Shown: positions 18,055 through 27,192, numbered from the stretch's first letter. The stretch: DNA of 40,224 nt from Alphaproteobacteria bacterium (GCA_016869645.1 VGDO01000027.1:1-40224); one strand, 5' to 3'. Numbers and translations are program-made. Notes: generated by a model from the letters alone, not told the origin.

Positions 18055-18211
18055 ATGGAGCCAGCAATTCAATCAACAGACGAAATGATCATTCAATTGA
18101 CTGGGGATGACGGGAGAATAGATCGAATTTTTAGTCGAGGTGACGGCCGGATGACAGCAGTGGCAAGCAATCGTCTGGTCGAGTGCAGCATGATCGTGCT
18201 ATTCTTCTTGT

Positions 18212-18637
18212 ATGTGGCGCGCTCTTGCCGTTCTCCTGGCTCTGCTCTCGGCACCCGCCATCGCGGCCGAGACCTTGCCCGGCCCCATTCCGGCGCGACT
18301 GGTGCGGATCATCGACGGCGACACGCTGCTGGTGCGGGCGCATATCTGGCTCGGCCATGAGGTGACCACGCTGGTGCGCCTGCTCGGCATCGATGCGCCC
18401 GAGCTGCGCGGGCGGTGTGCCGAGGAAAGTGCGGCGGCCGAGCGAGCCCGCGCGTTCGTCGCACGCGTCGTCGGCCGGAGCGACGTGACGCTCACCGATC
18501 TGCGCTTCGACAAGTATGGCGGCCGGGTGCTCGCGCGCGTCGAGGTGCGCGGCCAGGATCTGGCGCGCGCGTTGCTGGCCGAAGGCCTGGCGCGACCCTA
18601 TCGCGGCAAGATGCGCGCCGGCTGGTGTCAGACTTAG
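18212..18637 (+). CDS. Small exported thermonuclease-like (SNase) protein
   Basis: A 141-residue protein with a signal peptide (about 1-19, cleavage after AIAA) and a staphylococcal-nuclease OB-fold domain. The calcium and catalytic residues align with the family: Asp37 in IDGDT, Arg56 and Asp61 in VRLLGIDAPE, Glu64, and Arg105 in FDKYGGR. The set R56/E64/R105 corresponds to R35/E43/R87 of the S. aureus enzyme, so activity on nucleic acid is plausible. The start lacks a visible ribosome site but gives a well-formed signal peptide. The gene ends ten bases before the convergent isomerase gene. Confidence 0.85.
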   Translation: MWRALAVLLALLSAPAIAAETLPGPIPARLVRIIDGDTLLVRAHIWLGHEVTTLVRLLGIDAPELRGRCAEESAAAERARAFVARVVGRSDVTLTDLRFDKYGGRVLARVEVRGQDLARALLAEGLARPYRGKMRAGWCQT

Positions 18638-18647
18638 GCTCGTCGGG

Positions 18648-19463
18648 TCAGCACACCGTGCGGCAGCGCTCGATGCAGGTCCTGACCACCTCGTCGGCGT
18701 CGCGCTTCCACCAATTGTTGGCCGAGAAGATCTCGACCTCCTGATGGCCCTTGTAGCCGGCGCGCTCGACCATGGCGCGCAGGCGGGGCAGGTCGATGAC
18801 ACCGTCGCCCATCATGCCGCGGTCGAGCAGCAGATCGGTGGTCGGCACGAGCCAGTCGCAGATGTGATAGGCGAGGATGCGCCGACCCGCGCGCGCGATC
18901 TGGCGCGCCAGATCGGGATCCCACCAGACGTGATAGGCGTCGACCGCGACGCCGATCCCCTCGCCCAGCCGGTCGCACAGATCGAGCGCCTGGCCCAGCG
19001 TGTTCACGCAGGCGCGGTCGGCCGCGTACATGGGATGAAGCGGCTCGATCGCGAGCGGCACCCTGGCTGCGCGCGCATCGGGCAGCATGGCTGAGATGCC
19101 GTCCTCGACCTGGGTCCGCGCGCCGTCGATGTCCTTCGATCCCGCGGGAATGCCGCCGACCACCAGCACCAGACACTGCGCGCCGATCTCGGCCGCCTCG
19201 TCGATCGCGCGACGGTTGTCGTCGAGCGCGGCGCGGCGCCCCGCTTCGTCGGCCGCCGGAAACATGCCGCCGCGGCACAGCCCGGTGACCGCGAGGCCGT
19301 GCTTGCGGATCAGCTCGGCCGCGCGCCTGACGCCGCATTCGGCTAATTTGTCGCGCCACGGCGAGATGCCCGTGATGCCGTGGCGCGCGCAACCCTCGAT
19401 GACCTGCTCGAGCGACCACTGCGCGCGGACTGTTGCGGTGTTGAGCGAGAGCGGAAGGCTCAC
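18648..19463 (-). CDS. Sugar phosphate isomerase/epimerase-like TIM-barrel protein (AP endonuclease 2 fold)
   Basis: A 271-residue xylose-isomerase-like TIM barrel. Metal-ligand segments typical of the family are visible: AIEPLHP (Glu on strand 4 or 5), VAVDAYHVWWDP (Asp and His), ILAYHICDW (His), and QEVEIFS (terminal Glu). It starts with GTG 19463, whose first base is the last base of the TAG of the upstream gene. It is therefore the last member of the coupled catabolic run. Proteins of this type isomerise or epimerise keto-sugars, inososes or tagaturonate-like acids. The substrate is unknown. A second family member is encoded at 23219-24058. Confidence 0.88.
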   Translation of the reverse strand: MSLPLSLNTATVRAQWSLEQVIEGCARHGITGISPWRDKLAECGVRRAAELIRKHGLAVTGLCRGGMFPAADEAGRRAALDDNRRAIDEAAEIGAQCLVLVVGGIPAGSKDIDGARTQVEDGISAMLPDARAARVPLAIEPLHPMYAADRACVNTLGQALDLCDRLGEGIGVAVDAYHVWWDPDLARQIARAGRRILAYHICDWLVPTTDLLLDRGMMGDGVIDLPRLRAMVERAGYKGHQEVEIFSANNWWKRDADEVVRTCIERCRTVC

Positions 19464-20623
19464 TAGCCCACACCCTGTACGGCCAGGAAGTGGCGCATGC
19501 GGCGCACCGCGAGGTCAGGATCGGCGAGCAGGCCGGCGCGGTCGGCGAGCTGGAAAAGCTCGGAGAAGTGCATCATCGAGCGCGCGCTCTGCTGGCCGCC
19601 GACCATCTGGAAATGGTCCTGGTGGCCGTTCAGCCAGGCCATGAACACGACGCCCGTCTTGTAGAAACGGGTCGGCGCCTGGAAGATGTGGCGCGACAGC
19701 GGCACGATCGGCTCGAGGATGGCGCTGAAGCGCTGGATGTCGCCGCCGGCGAGCGCGCCGAGTGCTGCCGAGGCGGCGGGCGCAATCGCGTCGAAGATGC
19801 CGAGCAGCGCGTCGGAATAGCCCTGCTCGTCGCCCGCGATCAGCTCGGCGAAGTTGAAATCGTCGCCCGTGTACATGCGCACGGACTTGGGCAGGCGCCG
19901 GCGCATCGTGATCTCACGGTCCTTGTCGAGCAGCGAGATCTTGATGCCGTCGATCCGGGCGAGGTTCGCCTGGATCATGTCGAGGCAGGTATCCATGGCG
20001 CGGCCGAGATCCTTGTGTCCCCAGTAGCCGGCCAATGCAGGATCGAACATGTCGCCGAGCCAATGGATGATGACGGGCTCGCGGAGCTGGCCGAGCACGC
20101 GGGCATAGACCCGCAGATAGTCGTCCGGCGATCTGGCGGAAGCCGCCAGCGCGCGGCTCGCCATCAGAATGATGCGGCCGCCCATGCCCTCGATCGCCGC
20201 GCACTGTTCCTCATAGGCGCGGATCACCTGGTCGATCGTGACCTCGGGGCCGGGCGCCAGGTGGTCGGTGCCGGCACCGGAGAAGACGACCGCACCCGGC
20301 ACGTCCTTGGCGGCATCGAGCGTGCGGCGCACCAGCTCGAGCGAGGTCGGCCAGTCGAGGCCCATGCCGCGCTGCGCCGTATCCATCGCCTCGGCGACGC
20401 CAAGTCCGAGGCGCCACAGATGCTGCCGGTAGGCGATCGTGGTCTGCCAGTCGACCGCCGGCTTGAGCCAGGGATTGCCGGTCGCCCAGGGGTCGGCCAC
20501 GACATGGACGGCGGCGAGCGCCACGCGGTTGAACGGCCGCTCGGGCTTGGCCGGAAACTTGCCCGGCTCGCCCAGGGTGAACGGCACCATGCGCCCTTCC
20601 CAGGGCAGCGAGATCGTCGGCAT
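19463..20623 (-). CDS. DUF993 family, dihydrodipicolinate-synthase-like aldolase
   Basis: A 386-residue protein of the DUF993 family, which is distantly related to the class I DHDPS/NAL aldolases. The barrel strand IDGIKIS contains Lys228, the likely Schiff-base lysine, and IIHWLGDMFDP lies on the preceding strand where DHDPS has its catalytic tyrosine region. GAGTDHLAP at 116-124 and TRFYKTGVVF near the C-terminus are family-like motifs. ATG 20623 has GGAGA ten bases upstream, and the gap to the dehydrogenase stop is five bases. In my recollection DUF993 genes commonly neighbour Gfo/Idh/MocA and sugar isomerase genes in rhizobia, as here. A retro-aldol step late in a sugar-acid pathway is the best inference. 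Confidence 0.85.
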   Translation of the reverse strand: MPTISLPWEGRMVPFTLGEPGKFPAKPERPFNRVALAAVHVVADPWATGNPWLKPAVDWQTTIAYRQHLWRLGLGVAEAMDTAQRGMGLDWPTSLELVRRTLDAAKDVPGAVVFSGAGTDHLAPGPEVTIDQVIRAYEEQCAAIEGMGGRIILMASRALAASARSPDDYLRVYARVLGQLREPVIIHWLGDMFDPALAGYWGHKDLGRAMDTCLDMIQANLARIDGIKISLLDKDREITMRRRLPKSVRMYTGDDFNFAELIAGDEQGYSDALLGIFDAIAPAASAALGALAGGDIQRFSAILEPIVPLSRHIFQAPTRFYKTGVVFMAWLNGHQDHFQMVGGQQSARSMMHFSELFQLADRAGLLADPDLAVRRMRHFLAVQGVG

Positions 20624-20628
20624 GATTC

Positions 20629-21780
20629 TCAATTCTCCAAATCGGGAACGTTCATCCAGCGCCGCTCGGCCCAGCTCTTGAGGCCCAGCTCGGCGAGCTG
20701 GACGCCCTTGGCGCCCTCGCGCAGGTTCCAGGAGAACGGCGTGCCCTCGAAGACGTGCCGGATGAACAGCTCCCACTCCGCCTTGAAGGCATTGTCGTAG
20801 GCGCGGTTGTCGGGCACGTCCTGCCAGGTGTCGTAGAAGTTGATCGGCTGCGGCACGTCGGGATTCCACACCGGCTTGGGCGTGGCCTGGCGCGGCTGGA
20901 TGCGGCAATGGGTGAGGCCGGCGACTGCCGAGCCCAGCGTGCCGTCGACCTGGATGGTCAGCAAATCGTCGCGCCGGACGCGCGTGACCCAGGACATGTT
21001 GAAGTGCGCGACGATGCCTCCCTCGAGCTGGAAGGTGACGAAGGCCGCGTCATCCGTGTCGGAATCATAGGGCTTGTTCGCTTCGTCCCAGCGCTTGGTG
21101 ATGAAGTTGGCGCCGAGGCAGCTCACCGCCTTGACCGGCGCGAAAGTGTTGTCGAGCACGTAGCGCCAGTGACAGAGCATATCCAGGATGATGCCGCCGC
21201 CATCCTTCTTGCGGTAATTCCAGGACGGCCGCTGCGCCTGTTGCCAGTCGCCCTCGAACACCCAGTAGCCGAACTCGCCCTTGACCTGGAGGATGCGGCC
21301 GAAGAAGCCGGAATCGCGCAAATGGCGCAGCTTCATGATGCCGGGCAGAAACAGCTTGTCCTGCACCACGCCGTGCTTGACGCCGGCCGCCTTGGCGCGG
21401 CGATAGAGATCGAGCGCATCGTCAAGCGTCGCGGCTGACGGCTTCTCGCAATAGATGTGCTTGCCGGCGGCGATCGCCTTCAGCACCAGGGCATGTCGAC
21501 CGACCGTGGTCGCCGTGTCGAAGAACAGCGCGTCGTCGCGGTTGGCGAGTGCAGCGTCGAGGTCGGTCGTCCAGCGCTTGACGCCGTGGGCACGCGCGAG
21601 CGCGGAGATCCTGCCCTCATCACGGCCGACCAGGATCGGATCGGGCATGACGCGGCTGCCATCGGCCAGCCCGACGCCGCCCTGGTCACGGAGCGCCAGC
21701 ACCGAGCGTATCAGATGCTGGTTCGTGCCCATGCGACCGCTGACGCCGTTCATGATGATGCCGAGCCGTTTCTCCGTCAT
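20629..21780 (-). CDS. Gfo/Idh/MocA family oxidoreductase
   Basis: A 383-residue NAD(P)-dependent dehydrogenase for a sugar, inositol or related polyol. The N-terminal Rossmann segment is GIIMNGVSGRMG (7-18), a looser glycine motif than usual, followed by CEKPSAAT, the EKP motif with its cofactor and substrate lysine. The C-terminal half has the expected open beta sheet with GGIILDMLCHWRY, corresponding to the catalytic D-x-x-x-H of the family. It starts at ATG 21780, overlapping the upstream stop (ATGA), with AGGGGA as ribosome site. It is one of three family members in the window, and its sequence differs strongly from the other two. Confidence 0.9.
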   Translation of the reverse strand: MTEKRLGIIMNGVSGRMGTNQHLIRSVLALRDQGGVGLADGSRVMPDPILVGRDEGRISALARAHGVKRWTTDLDAALANRDDALFFDTATTVGRHALVLKAIAAGKHIYCEKPSAATLDDALDLYRRAKAAGVKHGVVQDKLFLPGIMKLRHLRDSGFFGRILQVKGEFGYWVFEGDWQQAQRPSWNYRKKDGGGIILDMLCHWRYVLDNTFAPVKAVSCLGANFITKRWDEANKPYDSDTDDAAFVTFQLEGGIVAHFNMSWVTRVRRDDLLTIQVDGTLGSAVAGLTHCRIQPRQATPKPVWNPDVPQPINFYDTWQDVPDNRAYDNAFKAEWELFIRHVFEGTPFSWNLREGAKGVQLAELGLKSWAERRWMNVPDLEN

Positions 21781-23222
21781 GAAAAGTCCCCTGCTGGAAA
21801 GGAAGAAGGGCGCGCCATGCTGCGCATCGCGCGCCAATCGGGATGTGCCTTGGTGGCGAAGCCGACGCTGCCGAGCGAGCCGAGCGCCATCTGCCCTCCC
21901 GCGATGCGCAGGCGCACGGCGCCATGGCTGAACATATAGAGGTCCGGATGCGCCTTGAGGAAGGCCTCCTGTTCGGCGGCCGGCGCACCGGCCATGCCGT
22001 TCACATAGTGATGGCCGTTGCGCTCGACATGAGTGAGCCCGATCAGGCTGACGAGCGCCAGGTCCTGTTGCACCGACAGCCCGGCCTGGGTCGTCAAATC
22101 CTCGCCCGACATGAAGGTTTCGCCGCCCTCCTCGTTCCACTTCGAAACCCGGGCGGCGTTGAGGATCGACTTGTAGATGCCCTTGCAGGTCTTGCTCGAC
22201 ACGCCGGCATAGCCCAGCGCATGGGCGCGCGGGAAGGCGTCGAGATCGGCATCGGACTCGTCGATGATGACCGGCTTGAAACGGCCGAGCGGCCGAACGT
22301 CGTGGTCGAGCGCTGTCTTGCGCGCAATCGGCTGTTCGAGAAAGGCGATGCTCCTGACCAGGCGGTGGAGTTTCGGCGTCTCGCTCATGCGCCGCCACAG
22401 CTCGATCACGGCCTCGATATCTTCGTACTGCTCGTTGCCGTCGAGGCTCGCGTGATAGGGCCGGCGCGAGCGGTCGAGCACGGCGGCAATCGCCGACAAC
22501 CGGTCGATGTCGGCCTCGAGCCTGCCGCCGACCTTCAGCTTGAACCAGTTGTGCCCGTAGGCGGTGATCACCTCTTCCAGGGTTTCAGGCAGGCCGTCGC
22601 CGACACGGCTCGTTGATGATTGATCGGCCGCCGTGATCGGATCGACGAGGCCGACCGTGTGGCGCGCAGCGATGGTCGATGGCCGCGCCAACCGGCGCAG
22701 GAAGCTCTCGAAGCGGAAGCCCACGAGGTCGCGCGTCACCTCGGCGCCGATGCCCGGCAGGTTGTTGCGCACCGCCTCGTAGAACGGCACGTCCATCAGG
22801 CGGCAGAGCGCGTCGAGCACGGCGCGATCGATCAAGGCCGGTCCATAGGCGGCGACCAGCGGGTTGAGGCCGTGGTCGGCGCCTGCCTCAGTCTGCGTCT
22901 GATGGTTCCGCGCAAAACGCGCGAACGCGGTCGCCGGCTTGGCATCGTCGAGATAGAGATCGCGTGCGAGATGAAGCGCAAGCCGGAGCTGATCGAAATT
23001 GTCCTCGTTGCTGAGCGCCAGGTTCTTGTCGAACCATTTGGGGGCCAGCAGTTCGGCTGCGGCGCCGTCGGCTTCGCGCCCGTCGGGGAAGCGGACACGC
23101 ACGCGCACGAAGGCCTGTGGCGCCTCGGTCAGCGTCACCACGCCGAATCGGAAGGGCAGACGCAGGCGGACGTCGCGCTCGAACAGGTCGACGGCGGCGA
23201 TGCGGAAGCTCGGCGCGTTCAC
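21777..23222 (-). CDS. Enolase-superfamily (mandelate racemase / muconate lactonising type) protein, 481 aa
   Basis: Probable acid-sugar dehydratase or racemase. Active-site elements of the superfamily are readable: KxK in FKLKVGG (Lys228, Lys230), metal ligands Asp261 (SLDGNEQY), Glu296 (FLEQP) and Asp321/Glu322 (IIDESD), and Lys344 in SSKTCKG at the position of the second catalytic lysine. Lysines on both faces suit proton abstraction alpha to a carboxylate. The protein is about 100 residues longer than usual, with extra sequence before the barrel (about 95-220). It starts with GTG 23222, overlapping the previous stop as GTGA, and ends overlapping the dehydrogenase start as ATGA. It is therefore an obligate member of the run. 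Confidence 0.85.
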   Translation of the reverse strand: MNAPSFRIAAVDLFERDVRLRLPFRFGVVTLTEAPQAFVRVRVRFPDGREADGAAAELLAPKWFDKNLALSNEDNFDQLRLALHLARDLYLDDAKPATAFARFARNHQTQTEAGADHGLNPLVAAYGPALIDRAVLDALCRLMDVPFYEAVRNNLPGIGAEVTRDLVGFRFESFLRRLARPSTIAARHTVGLVDPITAADQSSTSRVGDGLPETLEEVITAYGHNWFKLKVGGRLEADIDRLSAIAAVLDRSRRPYHASLDGNEQYEDIEAVIELWRRMSETPKLHRLVRSIAFLEQPIARKTALDHDVRPLGRFKPVIIDESDADLDAFPRAHALGYAGVSSKTCKGIYKSILNAARVSKWNEEGGETFMSGEDLTTQAGLSVQQDLALVSLIGLTHVERNGHHYVNGMAGAPAAEQEAFLKAHPDLYMFSHGAVRLRIAGGQMALGSLGSVGFATKAHPDWRAMRSMARPSSFPAGDFS

Positions 23223-24058
23223 GGATTGCCCTCTCCCGCCTCGAGAAGCCCGCGGACATAGCCGATGGCGCGGGCGGCCGCGGTCGGCCCGTCGGGCCGG
23301 TAGATGAATGGCTCGACCGACACGACACCGGCGTAGCGATTGCGCCGGAGTGCGGCGAAGATCGGCGCGAAACGGTCGTCGCCCTGGCCCGGGCCCTCGC
23401 GGTTGCGGTCATTGATCTGGACATGGGCGATCAAGCCTGACGGTACATACTCGTCGATCAGCTCGGCGAGCGGCCGCGACTCCGACAGGCCGGCTGACGA
23501 GGTATCGAGCATGGTGCGCACGGCCGGACTGCCGATCGCATTCACGATGTCCGCCGCCTCAGCCAGCGTGTTGACGATCGGTGTCTGGTCGCGCGACAGC
23601 GGTTCGATGCAATAGGTGACGCCGGCGCGCTCGGCGTCGCGCGCGATCGCTGCCCAGCTCTCGATGGCGAGCGCCCGCGCGCTTTGCAGCGCCTGCCCTT
23701 CCGCCACGGCGCGCTGGGCCGGCGAGCCGTGCACCAGCACCTTGCCGCCCAGCTCGGCGCACAAGCCGATCAGGCCGCGCATGACGTCGACGGTCTTGCG
23801 CCGCAGCGCGGCGTCGGGCGACGTGATCGACAGACCCTTGGGCGAGACGAGCAGCCAGTGCAGGCCGATGATGTCGATCTTGGCGATCCGGGCCGCCTGG
23901 CGCACGCGCTTGCGCGCCTCGGCATCGAGACGATGGGGTTCGGCACCCAGCGTATAGGGCGCCAGCTCCAGCCCGTCATAGCCGAGCGCCGCCGCAAGGC
24001 CGCATTGCCGGTCGAAGGGCATGTCGGCGAGGACCTCGTTGCAGAGCGCGATTTTCAC
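23219..24058 (-). CDS. Sugar phosphate isomerase/epimerase-like TIM-barrel protein
   Basis: A 279-residue xylose-isomerase-like barrel. Motifs are KIALCNEVL at the first strand, YDGLELAPY (Glu), IIGLHWLL (His), YCIEPLSRDQT (Glu), TMLDTSSAG (Asp), IAHVQINDRN (His) and VVSVEPF (Glu). This is the full metal-binding layout of AP-endonuclease-2-fold epimerases. I choose GTG 24058, which overlaps the tctA stop as GTGA; a longer frame to 24079 adds residues inside tctA. It differs from the second isomerase at 18648-19463, so the two are more likely to act at separate steps than to be redundant. Confidence 0.88.
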   Translation of the reverse strand: MKIALCNEVLADMPFDRQCGLAAALGYDGLELAPYTLGAEPHRLDAEARKRVRQAARIAKIDIIGLHWLLVSPKGLSITSPDAALRRKTVDVMRGLIGLCAELGGKVLVHGSPAQRAVAEGQALQSARALAIESWAAIARDAERAGVTYCIEPLSRDQTPIVNTLAEAADIVNAIGSPAVRTMLDTSSAGLSESRPLAELIDEYVPSGLIAHVQINDRNREGPGQGDDRFAPIFAALRRNRYAGVVSVEPFIYRPDGPTAAARAIGYVRGLLEAGEGNP

Positions 24059-25563
24059 GATGTTCTCACCCGCGCCCAAGCCTGCCGTGCCCAGTCATTC
24101 ACCGCCGGGATCGCCAGCAGAATGGTGATGAGGCACACCGCAAACATCAGGGCGCTGATCGGCCTGACAAAGAACGGCGTCAGGTCGCCGTCGCTGATCA
24201 CCAGGCCGCGACGCAGATTCTTGTCGAGCAGGTCGCCGAGCACGATGCCCAGCACGAAGGGCGCCATCGGGTAATTGAAGCGCCTGAGTATGTAGCCGAC
24301 CACGCCGAAGCCGAGCATGGTCCAGATGTCGAACAGGCGCTGCGCGATCGCAAACGCGCCGATCACGCACAGGACGAACACGATGGGCATGATGACATCG
24401 CGTGGCACCTGCAGGATCTTGATCAGCGGCCGGACCATGACCAAGCCGAAGACCAGGATGCCCAGCGTCGCGTACATCATCATGGCGACGACGTCGTAAA
24501 CAAATTGCGGGTTCTGCACCATGATCAGCGGACCGGGCTGCACGCCATGGATGATCATGGCGGCCATCAGCACGGCGGCCGGCGCCGAGCCGGGCACGGC
24601 GAGCGCCAGCACCGGAATGATCGCGCCTGGCACGCAGGCGTTGTCGCCGGTCTCGGCCGCCATCAGCCCCTCGACCGAGCCCTTGCCGAACTTGTCTGCC
24701 TCCTTGCTGGCGCGCCGCGCCGCGGCATAGGAGGACCATGAGGCGACGTCCTCGCCGACGCCCGGCACGATGCCGATGAAGGTGCCGATCAGGCCGGATC
24801 GAATCACCGTGCGCCAGTATCGCAGCACGTCGCGGATGCGCGGCAGGTAGGAATCGACGGCGTGGATCGCCGGCCGTGCCACCTTCTCCGACAGCACCGA
24901 GAGCACCTCGGCGAAGCCGAAGGCGCCGACCAGCGCGGGGATCAGCTGGAAGCCGCCGGCCAGATCGCGGTTGCCAAAGCTGAAGCGCTCATAGGCGTGG
25001 ATCGCGTCCTGGCCGATCGAGGCGACGAACAGACCGAGGAAGCCGACCAGCCAGCCCTTGAGCGGATCGTCGCCCGTGAGGTTGCCCGAGATGATCACGC
25101 CGAACACGGCGAGCCAGAAAAACTCGTAGGCGCCGAACTTGAGCGCAATCTCCCCCAGCACCGGCGTGAACAGTGCGAGGAAGAAGATGCCGATCAGCGT
25201 GCCCATGACCGAGCCGGTCGTGGAGATGCCCATGGCGCGGCCGGCAAGGCCCTGGCGCGCCAGCGCATAGCCGTCGAGGCAGGCGGCCGCGTTGGCCGGC
25301 GTGCCTGGAATGTTGAGCAGAATGGCGCTGCGGCTGCCGCCATAGATCGCGCCGACATAGGTGCAGATCAGCACGAGGATCGCGAGATCGGGCGGCAGCT
25401 TGAGCGTCAGCGTGGTCAGGAGCGCGACACCCATGGTGGCGGTGAGGCCCGGCAGGGCGCCGATCACGAGTCCGAGAAAACTCGCGACCGCGATATGGAG
25501 CAGCGTCATCGGCTCGCCGAAGCGGGCGATCGAACTGCCAAAGAGAGCAAGCCCGTCCAGCAT
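24055..25563 (-). CDS. tctA: Tripartite tricarboxylate-type transporter, large membrane subunit (TctA-like)
   Basis: A 502-residue inner-membrane protein, the main channel subunit of a TTT-family secondary transporter. The two inverted family signatures are clear: GALPGLTATMGVALL near residues 36-50 and GTFIGIVPGVGEDVASW near the middle of the protein. A further signature is the block SAILLNIPGTPANAAACLDG. About eleven hydrophobic segments are present. It starts at ATG 25563, sharing one base with the tctB stop (TGATG). TTT systems take up carboxylates and other small anionic or aromatic compounds using a periplasmic TctC protein; citrate itself is only one example. Confidence 0.93.
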   Translation of the reverse strand: MLDGLALFGSSIARFGEPMTLLHIAVASFLGLVIGALPGLTATMGVALLTTLTLKLPPDLAILVLICTYVGAIYGGSRSAILLNIPGTPANAAACLDGYALARQGLAGRAMGISTTGSVMGTLIGIFFLALFTPVLGEIALKFGAYEFFWLAVFGVIISGNLTGDDPLKGWLVGFLGLFVASIGQDAIHAYERFSFGNRDLAGGFQLIPALVGAFGFAEVLSVLSEKVARPAIHAVDSYLPRIRDVLRYWRTVIRSGLIGTFIGIVPGVGEDVASWSSYAAARRASKEADKFGKGSVEGLMAAETGDNACVPGAIIPVLALAVPGSAPAAVLMAAMIIHGVQPGPLIMVQNPQFVYDVVAMMMYATLGILVFGLVMVRPLIKILQVPRDVIMPIVFVLCVIGAFAIAQRLFDIWTMLGFGVVGYILRRFNYPMAPFVLGIVLGDLLDKNLRRGLVISDGDLTPFFVRPISALMFAVCLITILLAIPAVNDWARQAWARVRTS

Positions 25564-26069
25564 CAGGGCAGCCTGACCAGGAAGATTTCCTGGAACACCA
25601 GGGTCACGGCGGCCGCCGTGCCGGCACCACAGGCGAGCGCCACCAGCGCACCGCGACCGAGCTGGCCCTTGCTGCGGCGCTCCGGCCATTGAAAGAGAAA
25701 CGTCGTGACGGCGACGAAGACCATCGTCGCGAGCCAGAAAGGCAGGCCGCGTCCGACCAGCACGGCGCCAAAGACGAGGCACAGCACCAAAGCCAGCCAA
25801 AGCCGCCCGCGGTCGACGGATTTGGCTGCGATCGGTGAGCGAACCCAGCGATGGCCGCCCGCGCGCATGGCGCGCACGAGCAGCAGCGCGCCCATGATCG
25901 CGATGCCGACGCCGAGCAGACCTGGAACCAGGCCCGGCGCGGTATAGGGATTGATGTGCTGCGCCTCGAGCCGATCCATCGTCCACGCGCCGGTGATCAC
26001 CAGCGCGGCAAAGGCGAGCCAGACGAGAGCGGAGATGAAATCGGCCTGAGGGGTGGGTTTTTCGGTCAT
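25563..26069 (-). CDS. tctB: Tripartite tricarboxylate-type transporter, small membrane subunit (TctB-like)
   Basis: A 168-residue hydrophobic protein with about four membrane helices and the weak sequence conservation typical of TctB. The family-like segment after the first helix is INPYTAPGLVPGLLG, where members usually carry a 'pglfP.l.g' turn. It is directly followed by tctA with a one-base overlap and preceded by tctC across a spacer that contains a large inverted repeat. The gene order C-B-A is the standard one. Confidence 0.9.
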   Translation of the reverse strand: MTEKPTPQADFISALVWLAFAALVITGAWTMDRLEAQHINPYTAPGLVPGLLGVGIAIMGALLLVRAMRAGGHRWVRSPIAAKSVDRGRLWLALVLCLVFGAVLVGRGLPFWLATMVFVAVTTFLFQWPERRSKGQLGRGALVALACGAGTAAAVTLVFQEIFLVRLP

Positions 26070-26085
26070 GGTAAATGCCGGTGCA

Positions 26086-26178
26086 TCCCACCCCCACCCT
26101 GCCCTCCCCCATCGAGGGGGAGGGAAAGAATTTGTGATTCCCTCCCCCCTTCGTGGGGGAGGCTTAGGGTGGGGGGCG
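26086..26178. repeat. Long GC-rich inverted repeat, copy B, between tctC and tctB
   Basis: The outer arms are TCCCACCCCCACCCT (26086-26100) and an AGGGTGGGGGG block ending near 26176. Two inner hairpins follow: CCCTCCCCC-ATCG-AGGGGGAGGG (about 26102-26124) and a CCTCCCCC/GGGGGAGG pair at 26140-26163. The element sits between the stop of the binding-protein gene and the start of the small membrane subunit. It may stabilise or insulate the tctC part of the message. Confidence 0.8.
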
Positions 26179-26202
26179 ATGGCGACACATCAGACTCGAA
26201 CT

Positions 26203-27192
26203 TTACGGCTTCGCGATCCCGACCGTATTAGGCGCCACCTTCGACTTGCCGCCTTCGTGCAACATCCAGGCATTGGCGGCGACAGCCGGCATGACCTTGG
26301 CCTGCGCGTCGGCACCCATGGCGGGAGCGAAGAGCGCGCCCTTGCTGGCGGCGTATTTGCGCAGTGCGTCCGACTTCATGATCACGTCGGCCCAAACCTT
26401 GTCGAGGGTCTGGGTCACCTCGGCCGGCACGCCCTTCGGCACGAAGACGCCGAAATAGTTGGTCGGCGCCTTGAAGTTGGGCAGCCACTGGGTGATCGGC
26501 GGGATGGTGCCATGGCCGTCGATCTCGATGCCCTTATCGCCGACCACGGCCAATGGACGGATGCGCTTGGCGCGGATCATCTCGGTCTGCTCGACGGTGA
26601 GCTGGGTCGTCACCTGCGTCTCGCCCGAGACGGTCGCGATCACCGCGGGATTGCCGCCGTCATAGGTCACATGGCGGTAGGTGACGCCGGTCGCCTTGGC
26701 GATCGCCTCCATGGCGTTGTGGCCACCCGAGGTGATGCCGGCGGTCGCGACCGTGATCTGGCCCGGCTGCTTCTTCATCGCCTCGACGAGGTCGTTGAAG
26801 GACTGGTACGGCGTCGCAGCGCCGACGCCCACGGTCGGCACATTTGCGACGTTGAGATAGAGGTTCCAGTCCGTGATCTTGGTCTCGAGCATGCCCAGCA
26901 CGATATAGGTGCCGAGGTCCTGGGCGGCGCCCGCCGTCCAGGTGTAGCCGTCCTTGGGCGCTTCGAGCGCGTTCTTGGTGCCGATCGAGCCCGACGCGCC
27001 GGGCTGGTTGACGACGACGATCTTCTGGCCGAGCGGGCCTTCGAGCTCGGCGGCGACCAGGCGCGTCACCTGGTCGGTCGAGCCGCCGGCGGCCCAGGGC
27101 ACGATCAGGTTGATCGGCTTGGTGGGCTTCCACTGCGCCGTCGCCGGCGTGGCGATGAGAAGCGCGGTCAAGACAAGAGCAATGCGTTTCAT
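26203..27192 (-). CDS. tctC: Tripartite tricarboxylate-type transporter, periplasmic binding protein (TctC-like)
   Basis: A 329-residue protein with a Sec signal peptide (about 1-19, ending ATAQ). The TctC/Bug family pattern follows: WKPTKPINLIVPWAAGGSTD at the start of the mature protein, VVNQPGASGSIG at about 60-71, DGYTW, and GGHNAMEA in the second lobe. Proteins of this family bind small carboxylates, amides or aromatic acids through two bound waters. GGGAGG lies a few bases before the ATG. The gene starts only 15 bases after the stop of the ABC ATPase gene, which suggests that two unrelated importers share a transcript. Confidence 0.93.
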   Translation of the reverse strand: MKRIALVLTALLIATPATAQWKPTKPINLIVPWAAGGSTDQVTRLVAAELEGPLGQKIVVVNQPGASGSIGTKNALEAPKDGYTWTAGAAQDLGTYIVLGMLETKITDWNLYLNVANVPTVGVGAATPYQSFNDLVEAMKKQPGQITVATAGITSGGHNAMEAIAKATGVTYRHVTYDGGNPAVIATVSGETQVTTQLTVEQTEMIRAKRIRPLAVVGDKGIEIDGHGTIPPITQWLPNFKAPTNYFGVFVPKGVPAEVTQTLDKVWADVIMKSDALRKYAASKGALFAPAMGADAQAKVMPAVAANAWMLHEGGKSKVAPNTVGIAKP

